The position numbers were made by a program, and so were the translations under genes. From the NCBI GenBank assembly GCA_016209035.1, contig JACQWX010000109.1, positions 1 through 43,329 of the forward strand: a DNA stretch of 43,329 nucleotides, read 5' to 3'. The stretch comes from Elusimicrobiota bacterium. GTDB taxonomy: Bacteria > Elusimicrobiota > Elusimicrobia > UBA1565 > UBA9628. The number at the start of each line of letters is the position of its first letter. Within the stretch, counting starts at the first letter, position 1. Under the pieces are notes generated by a model that was not told the origin of the DNA, searched no databases, and saw nothing but the letters and a program-made list of their open reading frames with translations. Below, one piece after another: positions 8,245 to 17,622 of this stretch.

Positions 8245-8250
8245 CCTCCT

Positions 8251-9204
8251 ATGAGGAACCGGGCTTTCCCGACGGCCTGCCTCTCCCTGGCTGGCGCGTT
8301 CTTGACCTTGTTCCTGCCCTTCCCGGGCGGCGCGGCCGCCCAATCGGGCGGGCAGCTCTGCACCGAGGCGGGGCTCTCCGGCGACTGTCTTGACGTCAAG
8401 CGGAGGTTCGCTCTGTCGGCCGAGCGCTCGCTCAAGGCGCCCCCGGCCGAGGCCGGCAAGCCATGCCCCAAGAGCTGGGAGCGCTCCAAGCAGGGGAACT
8501 GCTGGATCGAGACCGCGGTCTTCGGCGGGGCCAAGGCCTGGGCGTTCGTCCATCCCAAGGGCTGGGTCGTGGACCCCAGGTGCCTGCGGGACAAGAGGTT
8601 CACTCAGGCCGAGCTCATGGCCGCTCTGGACTCGGCCTGGCGGAAGATGAGCCCGGCGACGAGCCTATCCCAGGGCGGCTGCCTTTCCCATTTCAACCCC
8701 TGGTGGGGCAAGGAACTCGTGGACGGCATGTTCGAGAAGAGCATGTACCTGAGCTGCCCCGAGTTCGACCCGAAGGGCTCGTCATGCGCCGACCGGGGCA
8801 CCAGGGACTCCTACGAGGTGGACGAAAAAGGCTTCACCGTGCGCAGGCCGGAGGCCGTCAACCTGCTTTCGATCAGGAACGTGGCCCGCTGCATCAGCCC
8901 CGGCGCCACGGGTCTGGCGGGGGTGGTCTTCCACGAAACCCTGCACGCCGCGGGCGCCGACAATTTCTCGACCGAGAAGCACAACAAGGCGTACGACCTC
9001 GAGCAGTACGTCTTCGTCCGGGACCGGGTCTACGCCGCCGAAGCCGTCTGCTTCTTCGGCACCGACCCCAAGCGCAGAGAGCTGGCCAACATCCTGCAGT
9101 GCCGGGCCACGGCCGAGTACCACGCCGAGGACCCCAGGCAGCACCTCTGCGAGGGCTTCGGCGCGTCCTTCACGGACATGCCCGCGGGCTTCATCAAGCA
9201 CTGA
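8251..9204 (+). CDS. Secreted HExxH (putative zinc metalloprotease) protein, Cys-rich
   Basis: 317 aa with a signal peptide (about 1-30; the hydrophobic core LAGAFLTLFLPF ends near GGAAAQS). A zincin motif H228-E229-T-L-H232 lies in GVVFHETLHAAGADN. The spacing HExxHxxGxxN resembles metzincins but has N238 where the third His or Asp would be; E residues in the following DLEQY could instead serve as a gluzincin-like ligand. Many cysteines (for example in GDCLD, GNCWIE, RCIS, LSCPE) suggest disulfides in the periplasm or outside the cell. No named family is recognised. It has its own strong promoter and probably a leaderless mRNA. The 3' end overlaps the convergent kinase gene by 11 bp. Confidence 0.75.
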   Translation: MRNRAFPTACLSLAGAFLTLFLPFPGGAAAQSGGQLCTEAGLSGDCLDVKRRFALSAERSLKAPPAEAGKPCPKSWERSKQGNCWIETAVFGGAKAWAFVHPKGWVVDPRCLRDKRFTQAELMAALDSAWRKMSPATSLSQGGCLSHFNPWWGKELVDGMFEKSMYLSCPEFDPKGSSCADRGTRDSYEVDEKGFTVRRPEAVNLLSIRNVARCISPGATGLAGVVFHETLHAAGADNFSTEKHNKAYDLEQYVFVRDRVYAAEAVCFFGTDPKRRELANILQCRATAEYHAEDPRQHLCEGFGASFTDMPAGFIKH

Positions 9205-10669
9205 GCTCCCGGCTGAGCTTGGTCTGAGCCTCCACGAACCTCTGCCAGGAGGCCAGGAGCTTGGCCGCCTCTTCCCGGCTCATGGAGGGCTCGAAGGCCC
9301 TCTCCACCGCGGGGCGGCGAAGGACCGGCGCCCAGGACGCGCCGGCGGCTTGTGCCGTCAGCGAAGCCACTCCCAAGGCCGTGGCCTCCCGCTCGCGGCA
9401 GCGCTCGAGCCTCATGCCCAGGATGTCGGACTGGAAGGCCAGCAGATGGTCCAAGCGCGAGAGCCCGCCCGAGACCTTGGCGCCGGAGGGGCTCAAGCCC
9501 GCGGCCCTCAAGGTCAAGACGATGTCCGCGATGAGGAAGGCCAGGCCCTCGGCCATGGCCCGGACGAGGTCCTCCTTCCTGGTCTGGGTGGACAGGCCCG
9601 CGAAAGCCACTTTGGCGCCGAAGTCCCACCTGGGCGCGCCCAAACCCCCGAGCGCGGGCAGGGCCCAGACCCTGTTCTTGGACTGGCCGCAGAGCCGGGA
9701 TATCTCCGTCTTCCTCTTGAACAGTCCGAGGTTGGCGGAGAGCCAGTCGAACGAGGTCCCGGCGGCGTGCACGGTGCCTTCCTCGAGATAGACCGGAGCC
9801 TGGCCTTCGACCCTCCAGCCCACCGAGGTGAGGAGCCCGGGGATGCGGTGGAGCTTGGCCCCGGTGTTATGGAGGAAGAAGGCGCCGGTGCCGTAGTTGA
9901 GGACCGATGAGCCGTCTTCCATGGCGCCCAAGCCCACGGCAGCGGACTGCTGGTCGCCCAGCATCGCCAGGACCTGGATCTCGCGGCCCTGCCGCTTCAC
10001 CAGGCCCAAGGGTCCGGCCGACGCGACGACCTCGGGAAGGATCCCCTTGGGCACGCCGAACATGGAGAGCATGCCGTCGTCCCACTCCATCGAGCGGATG
10101 TCGAGCAGGAGCATGCGCTGGGCCATGCTGGGGTCCGTGACGAAGGACTCCCCTTGGGTGAGCCTCCATATCAAGTAGGCGGAAACCGGCCCGACGGCCA
10201 GCCTGCCTGCGTCCGCGAGCCGACGCAGGGAATCGTCGTGGTCCAGGAACCATCGGATCTTGGGAGCGGAGTAGTAGGGAGTGAGATAGAGCCCCGTCTT
10301 CTCGTGGACCTCGGACTGGCGTCCCAGCAGGGGCGCGACCACGGACGCGGCGCGGCCGTCCTGCCAGCTAGGCGCCCGGGCCGCGGGCTTGCCCGTCTCG
10401 CGGTCCCAGAAGACCACGGTCGAGCGCTGGGCCGCCACGCCCATGCCCAGCACCCGGGCCGACGGGGGGAGCTTCTCGAGGACGGCGTCCAAGGCCCGCT
10501 CCTGGCTGGCCGCGAGGTCCTCGGCGTCGTGCTCGATGAATCCTTCCTTGGGGAAGAGGGTCTTGATGGGGAACTGCGCTCGGGCCACGACCTTGCCGCG
10601 GGAGTCGATGGCCAGGACGCGGGAGCTCGAGCTCCCCTGGTCCAGGGCCAGGACGACCTCCTTGGCCAT
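9194..10669 (-). CDS. FGGY-family carbohydrate kinase (glycerol kinase-like)
   Basis: 491 aa. It starts MAKEVVLALDQGSSSSR, the phosphate-1 loop of FGGY kinases, and later has GMGVAAQRSTVVFWDRETGKP, the second-lobe opening LAMLGDQQSAAVG, NYGTGAFF, and the adenosine-site VSGGLSRLDHLLAFQSDILGM. These enzymes phosphorylate polyols or sugars with ATP. The closest look is glycerol kinase (QGSSSSR, AQR..T..WD), but the exact substrate is unproven. ATG 10669 lies one base after the stop of the upstream nuclease gene, so the two form an operon. An alternative in-frame ATG at 10681 would overlap that gene. Confidence 0.85.
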   Translation of the reverse strand: MAKEVVLALDQGSSSSRVLAIDSRGKVVARAQFPIKTLFPKEGFIEHDAEDLAASQERALDAVLEKLPPSARVLGMGVAAQRSTVVFWDRETGKPAARAPSWQDGRAASVVAPLLGRQSEVHEKTGLYLTPYYSAPKIRWFLDHDDSLRRLADAGRLAVGPVSAYLIWRLTQGESFVTDPSMAQRMLLLDIRSMEWDDGMLSMFGVPKGILPEVVASAGPLGLVKRQGREIQVLAMLGDQQSAAVGLGAMEDGSSVLNYGTGAFFLHNTGAKLHRIPGLLTSVGWRVEGQAPVYLEEGTVHAAGTSFDWLSANLGLFKRKTEISRLCGQSKNRVWALPALGGLGAPRWDFGAKVAFAGLSTQTRKEDLVRAMAEGLAFLIADIVLTLRAAGLSPSGAKVSGGLSRLDHLLAFQSDILGMRLERCREREATALGVASLTAQAAGASWAPVLRRPAVERAFEPSMSREEAAKLLASWQRFVEAQTKLSRELSA

Positions 10670-10670
10670 C

Positions 10671-11867
10671 TTACGGCGCATCAGCTTCCGGAGGCTTGGC
10701 CGGAGGGGCGCCGACCGGGGTGACCGTGAGCTCGACGATCTCGGTGAGCTCGGAGGCGGCCTCGAGCCGGGCGCGGTGGGAGGGGTCCAAGGCCGGGTCA
10801 TTCATGAGCTCGCGGACCACGGGGGCGGACGGCCGCAGGATGGACTCGTAGAGGCCGGCCTTCTTGATGAGGTCGAGCACCTTAGGCCGGTCAGGGAACT
10901 CCCATTTCTCCTCGCGGGTCACGGACGCCTCGAACCTCTTGCCGAAGGCGCGGGCATAGCCCTTCCTCTTGAGGAGCCCGGCGATCGCGGCTTTGAGCTC
11001 CCTCAGCTCGGCATCGAGGTCGTGGGCCCTGGACTGGAGCTCGCCGTATCGGTCCACCAGCTGGGCTAGCTTGTCGTCGCAATCCCTGGCGACGTCCTGG
11101 GCGTCATCCTCGGCCAGGGCCAGGCTCGTGGGGAACTGGTGCCGGAAGACCGGGCACAGGGGCTTGTAGTCGCACCAGAGGCACTTCCTCTCCTCCGGCC
11201 TGGGGTCGAACCGGTTGGCGCGGATGCTCTGGGCGGTCTCGACCACGCGGCGCTTGAGCGCCTCCACCTTGGCCTCGGAATGCCGGGCCGAATCCATCAT
11301 CTCGAGCGTCGGCAAGTGGTAGAAGGAGAGCCTCGCGCACAAGGCGCCGAAATCCCGCTCGCAGCCCAGCTGGTACATGGTCAGCTGGGGGTCGTCCGCG
11401 GCCCGGTCCTTGGCCAGCTCCTTGCCGGTCTTGTAGTCGATGACGGCGAGCCTGCCGTCCGGCAATCGGTCCACGCGGTCCACCTTGCCCGTCACCGGCA
11501 CCCCTTCGATCAGGGTCTGGAAGGAATGCTCGACCTTCAGGGGGACGCTGAAGTCCGAGCAATGCTTGTGGTAGAAGGCGATGAGGATGGATTTGCCTTC
11601 CTCGAAGTAGGTGGTCTCCTGCGTCTTGTCCCGGTAGCCTTCGGCGACCCAGCGGGATTTGTAGGCCCGGAGCAGCTCCTCGAGGCCGGGAGGCGGGGGT
11701 GAGTTCACGCCGTAGAAGAACTCGAGCGCGCTGTGGAGGCTCCGCCCGAAGGAGAAGTAGTGCTTGGGCTTCTCCGGCACGCCCTCGACGTAGCGGAACC
11801 ACCACCTCTTCGGGCACTCCGTGTACATCGAGATGGAGGAATGCGACAGCGGCCGCGGCAGTTGCAT
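10671..11867 (-). CDS. RecB-type PD-(D/E)XK nuclease with Fe-S cysteines
   Basis: 398 aa. N-terminal SHSSISMYTECPKRWWFRY and the catalytic block GKVDRVD (D130) followed by VIDYKTG (D144, K146) match the PDDEXK_1 (AddB/RecB-like) family; H45 and Q161/Y165 complete the usual RecB motifs. Cysteines C18, C229, C232 and C238 have the spacing of the AddB-type iron-sulfur staple. A C-terminal coiled-coil region (about 255-310) extends past the nuclease. Stand-alone members process DNA ends in repair or defence; the partner helicase is not here. A TATAAT lies 8 nt before the ATG. It is co-transcribed with the downstream FGGY kinase, a pairing without an obvious functional reason. Confidence 0.85.
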   Translation of the reverse strand: MQLPRPLSHSSISMYTECPKRWWFRYVEGVPEKPKHYFSFGRSLHSALEFFYGVNSPPPPGLEELLRAYKSRWVAEGYRDKTQETTYFEEGKSILIAFYHKHCSDFSVPLKVEHSFQTLIEGVPVTGKVDRVDRLPDGRLAVIDYKTGKELAKDRAADDPQLTMYQLGCERDFGALCARLSFYHLPTLEMMDSARHSEAKVEALKRRVVETAQSIRANRFDPRPEERKCLWCDYKPLCPVFRHQFPTSLALAEDDAQDVARDCDDKLAQLVDRYGELQSRAHDLDAELRELKAAIAGLLKRKGYARAFGKRFEASVTREEKWEFPDRPKVLDLIKKAGLYESILRPSAPVVRELMNDPALDPSHRARLEAASELTEIVELTVTPVGAPPAKPPEADAP

Positions 11868-11875
11868 GCGGGAGG

Positions 11876-11881
11876 ATTATA
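11876..11881 (-). promoter_or_regulatory. -10 box TATAAT for the PD-(D/E)XK nuclease
   Basis: Minus-strand TATAAT (11881-11876) lies 8 nt before the ATG at 11867, so the leader is absent or one to two bases long. No -35 match stands out. Confidence 0.55.
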
Positions 11882-11932
11882 CCACTTCGCCCCGTTTATG
11901 GAGAGTCGGTCCGGCAAAGGCGAAAAAATAGA

Positions 11933-11938
11933 TATCAT
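11933..11938 (+). promoter_or_regulatory. Possible -10 box TATCAT for the alpha-2-macroglobulin/PBP1C operon
   Basis: TATCAT within the AT-rich stretch AAAAAATAGATATCATCT; the -35 is not recognisable. The start would be near 11945, leaving a leader of about 20 nt that contains a GGAGG at 11956-11960 before ATG 11965. Confidence 0.4.
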
Positions 11939-11964
11939 CTGACGAATCCGCGCGCGGAGGTCCC

Positions 11965-14900
11965 ATGACCCGTCTCTTTCTCTTGGCCGCCTTATTCATC
12001 ATCGCCGGGCGCTACCCGGCGCAAGCCGGCCCGACCGTCGAGCAGTTCTCGCCCCAGGGTCTGGTGCGCGACGCGCGGCAGGTGGTCGTGCGCTTCTCCG
12101 AGCCCATGGTGCCCTTCGGCGACCCCAAGGACCTCGCCGAACCCTTCGCCATCTCCTGCCTGGGCATGGGAGCCCAGGTCCCCGAAGGCGCGGGACGCTG
12201 GGCCGACGGCCGCAACTGGGTCTTCGATTTCGACGCGGACCTCCCGGCGGGCCTGCGCTGCGGATTCGAGCTCAAGTCCGGCGCCAAGACCCTCGCCGGC
12301 AAGAAGGTCGGCGGCCAGAGGAAGTTCGAGTTCACGACGGGCGGACCCGCGATCCGCGACTCGAACCCCTACGAGAGCGAGTACTCCCGGATCGACGAGG
12401 ACCAGGTCTTCGTCCTGCGCCTCGACGCCCCGGCGGAGGAGTCCTCCATCCTCGAGCACGCCCACTTCCTGGCGGACGGAGTGGCGGAGAAGATCGAGGC
12501 CCGCCTCCTTTCGGGTGACGAAAGGAGGCGGAACCTCAAGGCGGTCGAATGGGAGGACACGGAGAACATCGTCCTTCTCCAGGCCAAGCGCTCCTTCCCG
12601 CCAGACTCCGTCGTGCGCTTGGCCTGGGAGAAGGGCATCGCGGCGAAGTCGGGAGTGGCCACCGAAGCCGACCAGACCCGCACCTACAAGACGCGGCCGG
12701 ATTTCACGGCGGGCCTGACCTGCGAGCGCATGGAAGCGCGGGAAGGGTGCCTCCCGTTCAGGCCCATCTCGGTCGACTTCTCCGCGCCCGTGGACTGGGC
12801 CAAGGTCCGCGGGGCCTTCCTCCAGGGGCCCAAAGGGGAACGCTGGGACCCTGAGCCCCCGCAGGCGGACGCCGAAGAGCAGGGGGGCCAGCGCTTCGTC
12901 TCCTGGGTGCGCTTCCTCGGCCCCTTCCCGGCCCAGGCGGACCTCAAGGTCCATCTGCCCTCCGGCATCACGGACGACGCGTCCCGCAAGCTCTCCAACG
13001 CCGCCAAGTTCCCTCTCGACACCCGCACCAGCGGTTTCCCGCCCCTGGCCAAGTTCCCAGCGGCCTTCGGCATCATCGAACTCAACGCGGGAGCCGCCCT
13101 GCCCGTCACCCTGCGGGCCCTCGAGCCCAAGGTCAAGGCCAAGGTTCTCAAGGTCCCCGCGGGGCCGGACGCCGGGGTCCTGGAGCGCATTAAGGGCCGC
13201 ATCGAGCGCGCCTCGACGCAAGCCCCGGCCGGGGAGGTGCTGGCGAAGCTCAGCCAGGTCCTGCGGACCGACCGCGAGAAGCGGGTGCTGACACAAGGAA
13301 GCGATATCCTCGTGCCCAAGCCCCGGGGCGCCGACGCCTTCGAGGTCGTCGGCATCCCGCTCAAGGAGCCCGGCTTCTACGTGGTCGAGCTGGAGAGCCC
13401 GAGGCTCGGGGCCTCGCTCTTGGGCAAGGAGACGCCGATGTTCGTGGCCGCCGCGGCCCTGGTGACGAACCTCTCGGTCCACTTCAAGTGGGGCCGCGAG
13501 TCCTCTCTCGCCTGGGTCACGAGCCTCGACCGGGGGCTCCCGGTGCAGGGAGCGGAGGTCGCGGTCCATGACTGCAACGGAGCCGTGCTGTGGCGCGGCA
13601 AGTCCGGGCCCACGGGCGCGGCCCGCATCCCGCCCCTGCCGCTTGTCGAGAAGCTCCCGGAGTGCTCCTACGGCGGGGAGTGGTCCCAGCGCTGGCGCCT
13701 CATGGTCTCGGCCACCCAGGGCTCGGACCGGTCCTTCGTGCTCGACAGCTGGAACGACGGCATCGAGCCCTGGCGGTTCGACCTTCCGTACGAATGGCGG
13801 CCGGCCGAGGGGAACCTGCGCCACACGGTCTTCGACCGCCAGCTCCTGCGCGCGGGAGAGACCGTCCACATGAAGCACTTCCTGCGGCGGCAGAATCTCG
13901 CCGGGCTCGCCCTCCCGGACCGGTCGAAATGGCCCAAGGCGGTCGCGATCGAGCACCTCGGCTCCGACCAGCGCTACACCGTTCCCCTGTCATGGGCGGC
14001 GGACGGGACCGCAGTCAACGACTGGGCCATCCCCAAGGAGGCGAAGCTTGGGACCTACCGCGTATCCCTGCCCGACCAGGGCCAGACCGCCGAGGCGTGG
14101 GAACGCCCCGACGAGGAATCCGGCGCCTTCCGCGTCGAGGAGTTCCGCGTGCCTCTCCTGAAAGGCTCCATCGAGCCGCCGGACCATCCACTGGTGGCAG
14201 CCCAGGAAGCCGTGCTCAAGCTCATGGTCCGCTACCTCGCGGGCGGGCCGGCCAAGGGCCTGGCCGTGCGCCTGCGCACCACCGTGGAACGGGCCGCAGG
14301 GCCGAGGTTCGACGCTTTCGAGGATTTCACCTTCGGCAACGGCCCGGCCGGCCTCGAGATGGGCCGCTCCAGGGACGAGGCCAGGGCCGAGGTCCGCACC
14401 CTCGACCTCAACCTCGACGCCGGTGGGTCGGCGTCGGCGGTGGTGGACCGCCTGCCGGCCGCCTTGACCCCCGCGGACCTCGCCGCGGAACTCGAGTTCC
14501 GCGACCCGAACGGCGAGGTCCAGACCCTGTCGGCCAAGGCCCGGCTTTGGCCCTCCGGGCTCCTCGTCGGCTTGAAGCCCGATTCCTGGGCCGTGTCCAA
14601 GGAGAAGTTCAAGTTCACCGCGGCGGTCGCCGACCTGAACGGGAAGCCCGTCCCCGGCGTCCAGGTTGGTGTGCGGCTCTTCGAGCGAAAGACCCTCTCC
14701 CACCGGAAAAGGCTGGTGGGCGGCTTCTACGCCTACGAGCATTCGGAGCGGCTCGTGGAGCACGGTCCTCTCTGCCAAGGCGCGACCGACCCCAAGGGGA
14801 GGCTCGCCTGCGAGGCCAAGTCCCCGGTCTCGGGCAGCCTCATCATCGAGGCCCAGGCCCAGGACGCCAAGGGCCTCAAGAGCGCGGCGCACGCGACCGT

Positions 14901-17622
14901 TTGGGTCGCGGGCAAGGACGACTGGTGGTTCGACGTCACGGACTCCGACCGCATGGACGTCATCCCAGAGCGCAAGCACTACGCGCCCGGAGAGACCGCG
15001 GTCCTCCAGGTCCGCATGCCCTTCCGCCAGGCCTTGGCCCTCGTGACCGTGGAGAGGGAGGGCGTGGCGGACTGGTTCGTCCGACCCCTCTCGGGCAAGG
15101 AGCCCGTGGTGCGGCTCCCGGTCAAGGGGTCCTACGCCCCCAACGCCTTCGTCTCCGTGCTCGCGGTGCGGGGCCGAGTGGGCTCGGTCCAACCCACGGC
15201 GCTGGTGGACCTGGGAAGGCCGTCCTACAAGCTCGGGTTCGCCGAGCTCAAGGTCGGCTGGAAAGCCCACGAGCTCAAGGTCGGGGTCGCGGCCGACCGC
15301 CAGGCCTACAAGGTGCGCGAGAAGGTCCGCGTGAGCCTTTCGGTGAAGGCTCCGGGGAGCGATCCCTTGCCGGCGGGCGCGGAAGCGGCCGTGGCCGTGG
15401 TGGACGAGGGGCTCCTCGAACTCATGCCGAACTCGAGCTGGGACCTGCTGGCCGCCATGATGGACCGGCGGCCCCTGGCGGTGCGCACCTTCACCGGGCA
15501 GATGCACGTGGTCGGGAAGCGCCACTTCGGCCTCAAGGCCCTGCCCGCGGGCGGGGGAGGAGGCAGGCAGGCCACTCGGGAGCTCTTCGACACCCTCCTC
15601 TATTGGAACCCGAGGGTGCCCCTAGGCAAGGACGGCAAGGCCATGCTGGAAATCCCGCTCAACGACTCGGTGACGGCGTTCCGCATCGCCGCCGTGGCCT
15701 CGTCCGGGGCCGGGCTCTTCGGCTCGGGCGGAGCCTCGGTGCGCAGCACCCAGGACCTCGCGCTCTTCTCCGGCCTGCCGCCGATGGTGCGGGAAGGCGA
15801 CCGGTTCAAGGCGGCCTTCACGGTGCGCAACTCTTCGGACCGCCCGCTCGAAGGCCAGGTCTCCGCCAAGGTGGACGGCCTGGGGGCGAGCCTCGATCCG
15901 ATCGCGGTCAGCCTGTCCTCCGGCGAAGCCAGGGAGGTCTCCTGGGAGGTGACGGCGCCGGCCGCTCCCAGCCTGGCCTACGAGGTCACGGCCCAGGCGA
16001 CTCGGCCGGAAGCCGGGGCCGAAAGGCTCGAGGACCGCCTCAAGATATCGCAGAGGATCGTGCCGGCCGTGCCGGTCCGAGTCCTGCAGGCGACCCTGGC
16101 CCAACTCGACAAGCCGCTGGACCTGGGCGTGGGACTCCCCAAGGGCGCCTTGCCCGGACGCGGAGGCGTCCGGGTCAACCTGTCTCCCTCGCTGGCCGGC
16201 GACCTCTCGGGCTTGGTCGAGTACATGCGGGGCTATCCCTACTCCTGCCTCGAGCAGAAGGTCTCCAAGGCCGTGGCCCTGCGCGACGAGCTCCAATGGC
16301 GCAAGATCATGGCGGAGCTGCCCGCCTACCTCGACGGCGACGGCCTCGCCAAGTTCTTCCCGGGCGCCACGGACGGCTCCGACGCCCTCACCGCCTACCT
16401 GCTCTCGATCGCCGACGAGGCAGGCTGGACCGTGCCGACGGCAAGCCGCGACAGGATGCTCGGAGGATTGAAGGGCTTCGTCGAAGGCCGCGTCAAGCGC
16501 TGGTCGTCCATGCCGACCGTGGACCTCGCCCTGCGCAAGCTCGCCGCCCTTTCGGCGCTCGCGCGCCATGGCCGGGCCGAAGCCCCGATGCTCCAGTCCA
16601 TCGACCTCCAGCCGAGCCTGTGGCCCACCTCGGCCGTGCTCGACTACATCGGCATATTCGAACGGCTCAGCGAAGCGCGAGGCCTCCTCGTCGACGAGGC
16701 CAAGCAGATCCTCCGTTCCCGCCTCAACTTCCAGGGCACGGCCATGGGGTTCTCCACCGAGTCCTCGGACGGGCTCTGGTGGCTGATGGCCTCCGCCGAC
16801 TTGAACGCGGTCCGGACCGTCCTGGCCGCGCTGCGCTGGCCCGATTGGAAGGAAGACCTGCCGCGCCTGGCGCGCGGCGCCCTGGAACGTCAGCGCAAGG
16901 GCCACTGGGACCTGACCCTGGCCAACGCCTGGGGGAGGCTCGCGCTCGAGAAGTTCATCAAGGCCTACGAAGCCGACCCGGTGGCGGGCCAGAGCATCGC
17001 GGACCTGCGGGGCAAGTCGCAGAGCTGGGATTGGAACACCAAGCCCGACGGCGGGACCCTCGAGTTCGCCTGGCCATGGGAGACCAGGTCCCCGCCCGAG
17101 AAGCGACAGAACCTCTCGGCGCGCCACCTTGGGCCCGGCCGGCCGTGGGCCGTGGTGCAGTCCCTGGCGGCCGTGCCCTTGGAGAAGCCCTTCTCGAGCG
17201 GCTACACGGTCAAGAAGACGGTGACGTCGGTGGAGCAGAAGAAGCCCGGCCGCTGGACCGCAGGCGACATCGCGCGGGTGCGGCTCGAGGTCCAGGCCCA
17301 GGCGGACCGGACCTGGGTCGTGGTGGACGACCCCATCCCGGCCGGGGCCGCCATCCTCGGCACGGGCCTGGGACGCGATTCCAGGCTCTCGACCCAAGGG
17401 GAGAAGCTCGAAGTGGAAGCCTGGCCGGCCTATCAGGAGAGGTCCTTCGAGGCATTCCGCGCCTACTACGAGTTCGCGCCCAAGGGCGCGTTCAAGACCG
17501 AATACACCGTGAGGCTCAACAACGCGGGTTCCTTCCATCTGCCTCCCACGCGCGTGGAGGCGCTCTACTCCCCTGAGATGTTCGGGGAGATCCCCAACGC
17601 GGGCTGGGAGGTAGAGCACTGA
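11965..17622 (+). CDS. Bacterial alpha-2-macroglobulin (thioester type, YfhM-like)
   Basis: 1885 aa with a signal peptide (MTRLFLLAALFIIAGRYPAQA, cleaved near residue 21). There is no lipobox Cys, unlike the E. coli lipoprotein YfhM, so it may be soluble in the periplasm. It contains the long series of macroglobulin domains, the A2M signature region around the LLYWNPRVPL segment, and the thioester motif Y-P-Y-S-C-L-E-Q at C1428-Q1431 in the terpenoid-like helical domain. The family traps proteases that enter the periplasm by a bait-and-thioester mechanism. It is followed with an overlap by PBP1C, the usual partner: the pair is thought to guard and repair the cell wall after a breach. GGAGG precedes the ATG. 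Confidence 0.93.
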   Translation: MTRLFLLAALFIIAGRYPAQAGPTVEQFSPQGLVRDARQVVVRFSEPMVPFGDPKDLAEPFAISCLGMGAQVPEGAGRWADGRNWVFDFDADLPAGLRCGFELKSGAKTLAGKKVGGQRKFEFTTGGPAIRDSNPYESEYSRIDEDQVFVLRLDAPAEESSILEHAHFLADGVAEKIEARLLSGDERRRNLKAVEWEDTENIVLLQAKRSFPPDSVVRLAWEKGIAAKSGVATEADQTRTYKTRPDFTAGLTCERMEAREGCLPFRPISVDFSAPVDWAKVRGAFLQGPKGERWDPEPPQADAEEQGGQRFVSWVRFLGPFPAQADLKVHLPSGITDDASRKLSNAAKFPLDTRTSGFPPLAKFPAAFGIIELNAGAALPVTLRALEPKVKAKVLKVPAGPDAGVLERIKGRIERASTQAPAGEVLAKLSQVLRTDREKRVLTQGSDILVPKPRGADAFEVVGIPLKEPGFYVVELESPRLGASLLGKETPMFVAAAALVTNLSVHFKWGRESSLAWVTSLDRGLPVQGAEVAVHDCNGAVLWRGKSGPTGAARIPPLPLVEKLPECSYGGEWSQRWRLMVSATQGSDRSFVLDSWNDGIEPWRFDLPYEWRPAEGNLRHTVFDRQLLRAGETVHMKHFLRRQNLAGLALPDRSKWPKAVAIEHLGSDQRYTVPLSWAADGTAVNDWAIPKEAKLGTYRVSLPDQGQTAEAWERPDEESGAFRVEEFRVPLLKGSIEPPDHPLVAAQEAVLKLMVRYLAGGPAKGLAVRLRTTVERAAGPRFDAFEDFTFGNGPAGLEMGRSRDEARAEVRTLDLNLDAGGSASAVVDRLPAALTPADLAAELEFRDPNGEVQTLSAKARLWPSGLLVGLKPDSWAVSKEKFKFTAAVADLNGKPVPGVQVGVRLFERKTLSHRKRLVGGFYAYEHSERLVEHGPLCQGATDPKGRLACEAKSPVSGSLIIEAQAQDAKGLKSAAHATVWVAGKDDWWFDVTDSDRMDVIPERKHYAPGETAVLQVRMPFRQALALVTVEREGVADWFVRPLSGKEPVVRLPVKGSYAPNAFVSVLAVRGRVGSVQPTALVDLGRPSYKLGFAELKVGWKAHELKVGVAADRQAYKVREKVRVSLSVKAPGSDPLPAGAEAAVAVVDEGLLELMPNSSWDLLAAMMDRRPLAVRTFTGQMHVVGKRHFGLKALPAGGGGGRQATRELFDTLLYWNPRVPLGKDGKAMLEIPLNDSVTAFRIAAVASSGAGLFGSGGASVRSTQDLALFSGLPPMVREGDRFKAAFTVRNSSDRPLEGQVSAKVDGLGASLDPIAVSLSSGEAREVSWEVTAPAAPSLAYEVTAQATRPEAGAERLEDRLKISQRIVPAVPVRVLQATLAQLDKPLDLGVGLPKGALPGRGGVRVNLSPSLAGDLSGLVEYMRGYPYSCLEQKVSKAVALRDELQWRKIMAELPAYLDGDGLAKFFPGATDGSDALTAYLLSIADEAGWTVPTASRDRMLGGLKGFVEGRVKRWSSMPTVDLALRKLAALSALARHGRAEAPMLQSIDLQPSLWPTSAVLDYIGIFERLSEARGLLVDEAKQILRSRLNFQGTAMGFSTESSDGLWWLMASADLNAVRTVLAALRWPDWKEDLPRLARGALERQRKGHWDLTLANAWGRLALEKFIKAYEADPVAGQSIADLRGKSQSWDWNTKPDGGTLEFAWPWETRSPPEKRQNLSARHLGPGRPWAVVQSLAAVPLEKPFSSGYTVKKTVTSVEQKKPGRWTAGDIARVRLEVQAQADRTWVVVDDPIPAGAAILGTGLGRDSRLSTQGEKLEVEAWPAYQERSFEAFRAYYEFAPKGAFKTEYTVRLNNAGSFHLPPTRVEALYSPEMFGEIPNAGWEVEH
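17607..17612 (+). promoter_or_regulatory. Shine-Dalgarno GGAGGT that sets the PBP1C start at a CTG codon
   Basis: GGAGGT lies 6 bases before CTG 17619, inside the end of the alpha-2-macroglobulin gene. The CTG overlaps that gene's TGA as CTGA. No ATG, GTG or TTG occurs in this frame until 17757, which lies beyond the membrane anchor. Confidence 0.6.

Noticed and set aside
13590..17576. 1328-codon plus-strand frame inside the alpha-2-macroglobulin gene
   Set aside because: Composition is Arg/Pro/Gly-rich with no domain, and the overlapping frame encodes an unmistakable family protein with a thioester motif.
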